Assembly: GCA_033439265.1 (NCBI GenBank)
Contig: JAVTVX010000002.1
Location: 9,212,174 to 9,276,173 of the forward strand
DNA: 64,000 nucleotides
Direction: 5' to 3'
Origin: Dillenia suffruticosa
Taxonomy: Eukaryota; Streptophyta; Magnoliopsida; Dilleniales; Dilleniaceae
Shown: piece after piece, positions 33,201-45,200 of the stretch
Numbering within the stretch: the stretch's first letter is position 1
Layout of the letters: each line of letters begins with the position of its first letter
The notes under the pieces: generated by a model
What the model was told of the DNA's origin: nothing
The model's database searches: none
The model's input: only the letters and a program-made list of their open reading frames with translations
Program-made: the position numbers and the translations under genes

Positions 33201-36200
33201 ACAGTCTCCCGCAAGGGTCTCACCCATGCTCAATATAACGAAAAATGAAGAGAAGACTTGGACTCACTTTTACACAAAAGACAGTGGTTCACCATCACCC
33301 TCCCTCTCCACTGTAAATTATCCAATGTCAAAATCCTCTCCCATACAGCCTCCCAAGCAAAAAGAACCACTTGCAGAGGAACTAACACCTTCCAAATTGC
33401 CTTCAACAGAAAATCAGCATCCCAAGCTGTCGACTTCCTCATATCAATAATGTATAGAAAGATTTAACTGTAAAGTAGCATCTAGGTTGTCCCACCCAAA
33501 CACACTTATCCAAATTATTAACACCTATTAGTTGAGAGTGGACCTGATCATAAAATAAAAATTCATTAGACTATCCACCGACCAAGCATCCACATTTTGT
33601 CTAAATGGGATGTCTCAAACAACCTCCCAATTCAGTCTTCATCATCACTCTGATACCCTCACCTCCTTAGACTATGGAAATCCAACCAAAACTGGGAATC
33701 AATCTTATAAAGTCATCTACCTGCACAACACATCATGCCAAAACATCACATAGGTACCATAGCCTACATGAAAACACAAAAACCTGCTGAAATCCACCCG
33801 AACTTTCGTAATCCATTTCCACTCTCCATCTGGTGTTTGCACCCCATCAGACTTCCACCACCACCATCCTCTCTGTACTTTGCCACAATAAGTGGTCTCC
33901 ACAAAACATCTCTCTCCGTGGCAAACTGCCACAATAAAGCTTTATTAAAGAGAACAAAATACTTCAACCCTAAACCCCCTTACTGACTAGGTTGGTGCAC
34001 CACCCCCATCTTACAAGACGATATTTGAAAGAATCTAGATAGAAACATCTTTATGCACTTGAATTATAAAATTTCAGGTTTTATTTATTTATTTTAGGAC
34101 TGTTTTAAACATTATTTTATGGTTTTACATTAATTAATTTTATGACTTTTGTTTTAGTAAACTTTGAACTTATTTAAAAAAATTCGGACTGCACAAACAG
34201 TTGTTAGTATTTTGGATATAACTTTCTTCTCCAACATCCGATAGACCTGATTCTTGCAGCGTTGGAAAGAAGACTTCAAGGCCAACAAATCTTGTGAAGA
34301 CTCCAAAAACTAAATCAGGCCAGAAAGTATCCGAAAATTGGAAATAATCTGCTGCAGTCCTAAAATTCAAGAAAGAGAAGTCCTTGTTGAATAAGGAAAG
34401 TACTTGAGCTTATCGAATGAGAGATCTCTGGGATAAATTTATTGATAACTTCAAAAATTTTCAAGATCAAAGATAAGGATAAAATTTCCAAATTTTGGAA
34501 AAGTAAGAGGATATAGTTTATTATCACAACTCAAGTTTCTAAATCCAAGTGAAAAATCAAGTCTCTTAAGCACTCACCACCTTTTGTTGATTAAGGTTTT
34601 GGGGTTTATAAATAAAGAGGTAGCCTCACACGAATTTAAGGAGGAAAGGAAAGAGCACGAAACCCTAGCAACCTCCATACGACGAATTTTCCATCTCCTT
34701 CAGGTGCAAAGGGATTGTAATATTTTCTTTACTTTTTTAGTTTATCTTTAATATGTTTAGTTAAATTTCATATTTTTAGAACTCAATAAATTATGTTCTT
34801 TGATTAAAGTATAGTTTGATTTATTTTTTTTCCTTAAATATTTATTAGTATGATTATTATTTGATTAAATTTTATTGTTAAACTTAATGCTTCATACATA
34901 TTGGTACATGCGTTTTGATGATTTGAAATCAAATGCATACATAACCAATATAATTGCATGAAATTAGTCTGATCAATGAAATCCATATGAGATTATGAGT
35001 ATGACCCTTGGAATAATTTTATGTGTGAAGTTTTAGGGAAAACCCTAAATTACAGATTTTTCATACATCTTAATGCAATTCTCTTAATCAAAATCCAATA
35101 TCAAAATTGCATGACCATTGAATTTTGATTAATTGAATTAATATTTCATTGAATGATCATTGGATGAATCTAATTTAAAGAAAATCTGTCATCATCAACT
35201 TGCCAATAAACTTTAGGGGATTTGAAAGAAGTCGACCATGTGAAAAATTAAAAATAGATGAAATCAATATCATAGGGTTTTATAAAATTGGGTTTTCATA
35301 CATTAATTTCTATCTTTAATGTTTTCATAATTTTTAATATTTTCGCAATCTTAATTTATCTTGTCTAACTTGTATAGGGTAATTTAAAATTTGTAATATA
35401 AAATATTCTCGTGGGAACGACTTTTGCTCACACTACACACAACACTCGACTAAGGTATATTTGTCTGAAATCGTGACACATCAAAATCGCGTAACAAGTT
35501 TTTGGCACCATTGTCGGAAATATTCTTGCATATTAATCAAAATAATTCTATTTGAGATTAGACACTATCTTTACTTTCTTTTTCATTTTTTTATATAGTC
35601 TTTTAGGGTTATGCAGTCACTGTTTAAGATTTAAATTTGGTCCAGATTTGAGAATTTTTGAGGATTTTCGAGGCCTGAAAAACTTTTTCGCATCTAGGGT
35701 ACTGCAACCACTTGTTCCAAATGATTTCAGTCTGCCGAACAAAACCCGTAGCAAAGCTACGGGCACATCCTATCTTGACCAAATTCCATCGTTTTCATAG
35801 GTTTTTCCATTTTTTATTTTTTCTTGATTTTTTCTTTATTTTTGGGGATTTTCAATTAATTTTTTGGGTGTTTTTGTCCATTATCTTGCCTTTTTTTCCT
35901 CTGATTTCTACTTTAATATAAGTAACTTAGATTTTATTGAGTGGTTCTTGCAATCGATGTTGTGGTTCTTGTAATCGATGTTGAAAATCTAATTTTGTGC
36001 CATTTTTTTTGTCGATACAATGCATGCTGCGATTAAAGAGTCTTGATCTAGCTGATTTCGATGCTGAGATAAAGAGGACTTTACGAACAATTCATAAACA
36101 AGTTAGGGAAGTCAAGGAAAAAACAATAACCCATGAGAATAGATCAATGACGGAGCACTCGATACCTAGATTTCAGGACATCCAAACTAGCATTGCATGA

Positions 36201-39200
36201 CCCACTATGGAGGCAAACAATTTCGGGCCTAAACCGAGTCTCATTGGCATGGTAAAAAGCCTTCGAAGATCCAAACAACCATTTGAAGAACTTCATGGAG
36301 ATCAGTGATACGATCAAATTGAATGGAGTCAAGGCTAATGCAATAAGGTTACAACTGTTTCCTTTCTCTCTTAAGGGAAAGGTAAAGGTATAGCTCAACT
36401 TTTTCCCTAATAATCATTTCACAAATTGGAAAATTTTGTCTTAAGCATTTCTGGTTATATATTTTTTACCTGGTAAGATAGATAAACTATTTAATGATAT
36501 AGTCTTAGCCAACTTGAGGGTGAGTCTTTGTACAATACTTGGGAACAATTTAAGTATTTGATTAGGAGGTGTCTGTATCATCGTATACCCGATTAGTTGA
36601 TTTTGCAAACTTTTATGACAGACTTTTAAATTCTGTTAAAATTACCATTGATGTGACTGTGGGGATGCATTCATGAGTAAGTCATATAATAATACATGTG
36701 CATTATTTGATAATATGGTTTTTAATCAATATGATTGATCTAATGAGCATGAGATTTCTAAGCAGAAAACCGGTGTGCATGAAGTTGGTAGTTATACTAT
36801 ACTTAATACAAAAATTGATTTCTTAATGCAAAAACTTAATGTTGTGACTAACCAAATCTTATATTGTGATTTTTGTAGTGATTCTACTCACGTGTCCTCT
36901 GAGTGTCCGCAGGTGCAGCAAGCAAACTATATTTCCAAGCATGGCAGGCCTCAGAACAACCCTTCTCCAACACATACAATCTCGGGTGGAGGAACCACCA
37001 TAACTTTTCATGGAGTCAGGGAGCACTGCCACGACCAGGCAATCCAAAAAATTTTACTTCAGGAAGTCAATAGCCGAGGGAGAGCAAGGCATCATGGGAG
37101 ATAGCAATCAAACATCTGGCAACAGCGACCAATGGAAGATTTGAACGTTTAGCATCAACAACTAATGAAAGGTTTGAAAAACTTGAAAATAAGATAGATC
37201 AATTAACTAATGTTTTTCATTCTCGTGTGTCAGGTAGACTGCTGAGTGATACTGAAAAGAATCCTAAAGAGCAAGTCAAGACAATGTCATTGAGAACTAA
37301 GAAGCAACTACAGAAGAGCTGATTCAGTCAAAGGATGAAGAGGATGGATAAGAGACAAAGGAACAAAACAATCAAGAGGTTAAACAGCCTACAAATGAGA
37401 ACCATGACACCGAATCTAAAACAAAGAAATTCTTTGCCTTTGAGGGAGTATAACCCCCCGTGTTCCTTTTCCTTGACATGCAGAAAAACAATTTGAAAAT
37501 TTTTAAAATTTTTAAAATTTTTTAAAAAACCGCATATTAACATTTTTCTTTTGGATGCAATCAACCAGATGCCGAATTACTGGAAGTTTCTAAAGGACAT
37601 GATCACCAACAAGAGGACCTTGGAAAAAGGTTCAACGATCAAGCTCATGAAGGAGTGTTCTGTAATTCTACGAAGGAAGTTGCCGCTGAAACTCAAAAAT
37701 CCAATGAGTTTTTCTATCACTTGCACAATTGGTTCTACAAAATTTTTTAATATTTTATATGATTTGGGTGCTGATGTCAATCTTATATCATATTCTGCAT
37801 TCTTGAATTTAGGGTTAAGGGAATGTCGATCTACAAATATTTCTTTACGATTGGCTGATAAAAATATAAGGTATCCGAGAGGTGTTGATGATATACCGAT
37901 TAAAGTTGATAAATTTATTTTTCCTGTTGATTTTGTTGTCTTGGATATGAATGATGATGAAGGTACTTTTTTGATTCTAGGTCGACGTTTTCTTACCACT
38001 GCATGAGCCCTGATAGATGTTTATGATGGGAAGTTAATTTTGCAAGTTAATAATAAAAAAATTAAATTTAATATTTTTCATTCCAAAAGATATTTTGATA
38101 AACAAGATATTTTTAAAGTGGATTGCATTGATAGAATTACTGAGTATGATCATGATCTTTATGTTTTTTATTATGGTGATTCTCCTAAAAATTGCATTAT
38201 TAATTCATCATATGTAAATCATGATTTCCTAAACAATAAATATGTTGATGTATGTGTTGTTTTGGTTGTGAATTTAATTGAATTTCAATCAAAAATGAGA
38301 CTTGATACAGGTAAAGAAAGGATCTTACGGTTAAATGAGGTTGACAAAGGACAAAACGAGAAATATGACAATGCAAGAATTGATAAGAAAAGGACAAGCA
38401 TGACACGATGCTATAAATGGGTATAGTGTGAAGATTTATGAGAAAGAGAGGATAAGCAGTTGTTAAAAAGAAAGTTGCAAGTTTATCGCCTTTATGATAA
38501 GAGTTTTTTGTTCTCTTTTATTTATTTTACTATTTCATTTCGTTTTACATATTGTGGATAATATTTGGTTTAAGTGTGGGTCGAGCATGCATTTTGATTT
38601 TTTTTTCGAGTTTTTTTTTTATTTTTTATCTTTTTAGGAAATTTTTAAACTTCAAAATTTTGAAAAAGAAAATTTAGGTTTTTGCTGAATTTTTTTCCAT
38701 ACCAATAAAATTTTTTTGAGTTTCTAGTCCTTGTGTATAGTTTAAATTGGGTTGTATGAAAGATGATTGGTATTAGTGGTTTTTTTGGTATATGATTAAC
38801 TATTTATCTTTTTTATAGTTGATTTGAAAAATAGACAAATAAGATTTAAAACCAAATTTATCTAAGTGAGGATTTGAGCTTTAAAGAGTAATTTATTGTG
38901 CTCTCATCATTTTTCTTATTGAGCTTATATCACACATGATTTGACTATTCTAGAACTTACTTTGTTATGCATTTTGAGATCATATTTTTTATTTTTATGC
39001 ACCAAAATGATTAAGACTCTTAGGTTTACACACTTTCGGCTTTCAAAAAAATAACATCCCTAACATTTTATATCTCTTAATTAACCCATTTGAGTCTAGA
39101 CCATTTCTTTCAAATATTACCCACATAATTTTTCCCATACCCTATTTTTTTTTCTAACTCTAGAATTTGAACCCAAATTTGCAAATATATTTATAATTGA

Positions 39201-42200
39201 TAGCATGACATTGTAATTTTAGACATTTTATTTTTTCTCTTTTATGTAGAAGTTTTATATATGTTTTTAGTCAATATCATGTTGAGATATGAAAAAAAAT
39301 CGGCCAAATTCCCAAAAAAAGGAAAAAAAAAAAAAAAAAGAAGTGTTGGTTGAAAAAAAAAACACAATAACAAACTGAACTTTAATCCCAATACTTTGGG
39401 GTTGGTCATTTGAAAAACAAAAATAAGATAATTAAAATAAATAAATAATACAAAGATAAATGAATAATAAATAAATAAAAATAAAAGAAAAAATATATTA
39501 AAGCTTTATTCATTCTTGATATTGTTCACTCTTAGAGTAGAGTTTCATTATATTGTTCTCTGTTTTGAATAAGTGATATACCACATTACATGTTCGTAGT
39601 AATAGTGCTATATATTTTAGGATTCGAAATTGTGAGAATTAGTATTTTCTTTACTTTGATGTAAACAACGTCATCTCTTGATACTCGAGTATTTTTAGTG
39701 AATTATTTTAACCCAACATTTTTACCTATTTATCCTACCCTTAACCATAAACTCATTCCAACCAAATAAAAGACCTTTTGATCGGCATATGGATTTCTAT
39801 ATTTGAGTGGTGGAGATTTGATATATTAGCAAATCTATGGTAATACCATCTTATAGTGTTGATTTGAGTGATACACATACCTCTTCTATGAAATTGAGTG
39901 CTTTGAGCAGTTGAATCTTAGTTTTTTTTATTCTATTGAATGAACCAATTGTGAGAGGGTAGATGAATTTTCCATTGTTCTTGATTTCAATGAGATTGTA
40001 GGAGATGCAATAGCTATTCTAGTGTTGAAAACTATGAAATATTAATTGTCTTGATTGCAATTCCGATTTAAATCTTGTCGTACTCATGGTTAGGGTCTTA
40101 GGAAGTTAAATTGGTTTTGGAGAAAATTTGTTCTTGCTTAAGGATAAACAAGCATTCAAGTGTAGGGGTATTTGATAATAATATTTTTATGTACTTAAAT
40201 TATAATATTTTAAACTTTATTTCTTTATTTTAAAATTGTTTTAAGCATTATTTTATGGTTTTACATCAATTAATTTCGTGGATTTTGTTTTAGAAAACTT
40301 TGAGCTTATTTAAAGAAATTCACACTGTACAAACAATTGTTAATATTTTGGGCATACATTTATACTCCAATATCCGATTGACCTAATTCTTGTGATGTTG
40401 GAAAGAATACTACAAGACCTACAAATCTTGTGAAGACTCTAGAAGCTAAATCAGCCATATGGTATCCGAAAATTAGAAACAATCTGCTGTAGTGCTGAAA
40501 TTTAAGAAAAGGAAGTACTTGTTGAAGAGGGAAAGTATTTGAGATAATCCAATGATAGATTTTTGAGATAAAGTTATTGATAACTTCAAGAATTTTGAAG
40601 ATCAAAAATAAAGATAAAGTTTCCAAATTTTAAAAAAAGCTAGAGAATAATGTTTATCATTACAACTCAAGTTTCCAAGTCCAAGTGAAAACCAAGTCAA
40701 CTAAGCACTCACCACCTTTTGTTGATTAGGGTTTTGGGGTCCATAATAAAGAGGCTGCCTCACACGAATTTAAGAAGGAAGGGAGAGAGCACGAAACCCT
40801 AGCAATAAGATAAATTTTCCATCTCCTTCAGGTGCAAAGGGGTTATAATGTTTTCTTTACTTTTCTTGTTTATCTTTAATATGTCTAGTTAAATTTTTTA
40901 CTCGTAGAACTCGATAGATTCTGTTATTTCATTAATAGCATGGTTTGATTTATTTTTTCTCTTAAATATTTATTGGTATAATTATTGTTCTATAAAACCG
41001 TGGTTAGACCTACACTATTATATGACACTGAATGTTGAGCTATTAAATAGAAATAAGAACAAAATATAGTTGTAGCAGAAATAAAAATACTTAACTGGAT
41101 ATGTGAAAAACTAGAAAAGATAATATTAGAAGTGAAGATATTCGTAACAAATTAGAAGTTAGTTCAATTGCAGATAAAATGCAAGAGTGCGTCTGAGTGG
41201 TTCGGGCATATGCAAAGAAGATCAAAAAATGCACCCGTTAGGAGAATCGAGAACTTAAATATAGGAGATCTAGTAAAACGTAGAGGTAACCACTGAAAAC
41301 TTGAATGCAAATTATTCGTAAATACATAGAAGTTAAGGGTTTAGAAGAGGAAATGGAAGAAATGGTATTGGATAGGAATGGATGACGTAGAAGAATCCGC
41401 ACAAATTAGACCAATATATTTTAGATATGTATCTATTGATTTATTTATTTATTTTTCTTTTTCCCCTTCTTTTTCCTTTTATATATATATTTTTTTATTT
41501 TTTGTTTTTTATTTTATTTTATTTTATTTTATTATTTTCCTTTTTCTCTATCTTTTTTAAATTTGTCTCTCAAATGACCAACCCCAAATATTAGGACTAA
41601 AGCTCAATTTGTTGTTGTTGTTGTTGTAATTATTGTTTGATGAGATTCTATTGTTGAACTTAATGTTTTATACGTATAGGTGCATGCATTTGATGATTTG
41701 AAATCAAATGCATGCATGACCAATATAATTGCACAAAATTAGTCCGAGCAATAAAATTCATATGAAATGATGAGTATGACCATTGCATTAATTTCATGTG
41801 TGGAGTTTTAGGAAAAACCCTAGATTATAGATTTTTTATACATCTTAATACAGTTTGACTTAATCAAAATTGCATGATCATTGGGTTTGGATTAATCAAA
41901 TTAGCTTTCATTGCATGATCATTGAGTGAATTCAATTTAGAAAAAATCTGTCATCATCAACAATAATTCTATAGCCAATAAACTTTAGGAGATTTAAAAG
42001 AAGTCGAACATGTGAAAAATTAAAAACAGATGAAATCAATGTTTTAGAGTTTTATAAAATTAAGATTTTCATTTATTAATTTATGTTTTTAATATTTTCA
42101 TAATTTTTAATATTTTCACAATCTTGATTTATTTTGTCTAACTTAGAGTAATTTAAAATTGGTAATACAAAATATTCTCATAAAAACGACTCTTGCTCAC

Positions 42201-45200
42201 ATTACACACAACACTCGACTAGGATATAGTTATCCGAAATCGTGACACACCAAAATCGCATAACAAATCTCTAAAGCCTCCCCCCCCCCAAAAAAAAATC
42301 TCCTTTGAATACCCTCCAACTTTTTAGCCACATTAGTACGAATAGGGAATAAAAGCATGAAGTAAACACACAGGTTCGCCAGTACACCTTTTATAAGAGT
42401 AACGCCCCCCAGACAAATAGCTCTATTTCCAACCACCCAATCTCTTCTCAAATTTTTCCACAACTGGACTCCAAAGAGAAATATCATTAAAACGCCCTCC
42501 TAGAGGTAAACCCAAATAGTAAAGGGTAAAGAACCAACTCCACAACCCATTAATAACAATCCCATTTCAACTCCTTCTCCAACAGGAATCATTTCACTGT
42601 TACTCAGATTTTATCTTCAACCAAAAATAGCTTCAAAACCAAAGAAGATACTTCTCAAATTTAAAATGTGGTTCGGAATTTATATTTAATTACCTGAAAC
42701 AAGTTCAGCCTAGCCACAAAATGAAAGAAGAAAAACTATGTAAATATTCTTTGAACAGAAAAATGGAATAGTTATGAAGTGAAGATTATTGCCTTAGTTG
42801 GAGGTGTGGTTGCCTTCTCCCTTGTGAGTGATCTGAAGGAACCTTAGTCGTGATTGTTTAAGTTATTGTTTTGTAGTGAATAATTCCTAGAAACCCAATG
42901 TGTAATTGCCCTGGAATAATATTTCTCTATGAACTTTTTAGCCCTGTGCAAGAGCTGTTTTTAAGAATATCCTGCATCACTCTCTCTTCCTCTTTCTCTC
43001 TCAGAGTCTCCTCTCTCTCTTTTACCCTTCATTCTCCCCCTTTTAGCAACAGTTTCTGTTACCTAAAGAATAATAATAATGTTAAAAAAATAAAAATGAG
43101 CATTATGTGGCATATCCCTCCATGGTCTAGCTAATGCCCAAGGCCAATGCTATATTGACACAGACAAGTTTCTATCTTGAAAGATTCTTTATAAGTATTT
43201 TATTTTTTCCCTTTTTTTTGGATCAAAGATCCTTTTAAGTATTTTCTAAACCTCATGCTAAAAGGACACCTACCTCTATCACCTTTTAGAAGGAAATCCT
43301 AATGCAATTAATGTATGGCGAAAACAGGAGAGGAAACCCAAAAGGGCTAGAAGGGAAGCAAACCTGCCAATCCCATAACTCGAAAACACAAGATATTCCT
43401 AAAAAGAATTACAACAATGAAGTCAGTTTAATTGCACTGACATGCTACCTGATTATAGATACTCCTTCCAGATTCAATTTACGTGTGCTCGGAATTTATA
43501 CAGTTGAACATGGCAATAGCAATGCCAGAATCCATTGCTGAAAACATGATAAGTGCACGCCTTACGAGCATCGTGAATGAAACAAATTTTTTATCTTTCT
43601 ACTGGTTGGTATAGTTGAACCCACAAGGAATATAGGAACAGGATGGAAATAAAAAGGAAACTAATTGTCATACAGTAGAGAGGAGTAAAAACACATTTAG
43701 AAGGTAACAAACAAATAATATTGGAAATTATAAAAAAAAAAAATAGTTATAATAATAAAATAAGTGAAAGAACCTTCACATACCCAATAAGAACCAGTCC
43801 ATTTGCTTCCCTTAGTTAGTACGCTGTGAATATTATCTGCATAAACAAATAAACATTTTCAAGAGAATAAATCACAAGACATGAGAACCTACAGAAGTCA
43901 TGACTATTTGTACACTGATTACAGAAAACTAGGAAAAATTAGAAGAACTAGGTCACCAAGGACATGGTTTGGAAATTTTTTATTTTACAGAAAAACAAGA
44001 AATGCTAGTAAAAAGCACAGAAGGTGGAAAAGCCTTAACAACCTAAAGAAGCAAACAAGCAATTTATGAAGGAAACAACCAACCCAAAAGAGAAGGAAAA
44101 GATAAAGCAAAGAGTACTGAGATGAGAAAACAAAGAGCAGCAACTCATGTCCCTAGAAAAAATAAAATAAAATAAATAAAAATCCTTTCAGCTCTAGCGT
44201 TTCTTTCCGTCTACATCAACCGCTCTCTAGTTTTATAGTACCTCAATCCATCTAAGCCAAAAATTGACTCACACACACTTCTAGTGGACCCCAATCAAAA
44301 TGACTTACAGCAAAGAGGGAACCTACTCACGATAGTGAACCCTCATTGTTCTTGGTTAGAAACCATGCCCCAGAAGTGTCACATATTAAGAAAGCTACCT
44401 TTTGTGGGCTATGGCTTCCAAACGGCCCTTCACAGGAAATGGATTAGCCTTTCCACAAAGCAACCTGAACACCTGCCCGCTACTCCCCCTCTTCCACACC
44501 ATCATGTCTTTGTAGTCTTAAAAACCTGATCATGACCCCCTTAGTATCATTTTCTGCAATAATATAAGATTATGGTGTTTGTTTTAAGACAAGTGCCTTT
44601 ATTTTTTATGAATAAAAATTTGTATTAAGGGCTTCAACAGGAAGCCACCCAAAAAAAAAATGTAAGGCTAGAAACTCAATGCAAGTTGAAAAAATAAAAA
44701 TAAAAAATAAAAAAATCACTACATCAAGATCCATACAGTTTCTAGAAAAAAAAAAGGAAGATATCCACTTATCTTTTAGCTGATCTAAAGAGCTCTTTCT
44801 ACCATCAAAAGCCCAAAAATTTCATTCTCGCCACACTAACCAAAAAATAGACAAAGGAACCAAAATCAAAAGTCTCTTCTTCTTGTGCATAGGCAAATAC
44901 AACCAAATCCAAATTTCATCTTTAATACTTCCCGTCACCACCCAAGAACAGCAAGAAAAGCCAAAACCATATTTCACAACTACACCGGCAATGTAATAGA
45001 AGATAATGAAGGGATTCAGCCTCATATTTGCACATAAAACAACCATTCACAAGAACCCATCCCCTCTTTTGCAAAGTATCCAAGATGAGAGCAGCCTGCA
45101 CCTTCCAAATCCCTCTCCAAGGAAAATGAGAGTGGCAAGCTACCAAAGCTCTAGCATGTAAAAGGGAGATATAGGAATGCACAGTAAATTGCCCCTCCTT

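Larger units (their letters stand above)
34037..42265 (+). mobile_element. Non-autonomous Ty3/gypsy element (LARD type) with both LTRs and 5-bp target duplication
   Basis: The 8.2-kb element has LTRs at 34037-35496 and 40173-42265, a tRNA-Asp-like primer site, decayed gag, a protease domain and a polypurine tract, but no recognisable reverse transcriptase, RNase H or integrase. The target duplication AATCT is present at 34032-34036 and 42266-42270. Removing the element and one AATCT rejoins the two halves of LINE A in one reading frame, which confirms the boundaries. It inserted into a LINE already sitting in intron 2 of the spermidine-synthase-like gene. Parts of its 3' region (gtggtggagatttgatatat near 39810) resemble the 3' region of the family at 7138-8509, so the two are related. 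Confidence 0.9.

Noticed and set aside
36144-36398. 84-codon - strand ORF in the LARD
   Set aside because: Antisense shadow of gag; the + strand in broken frames matches gag.
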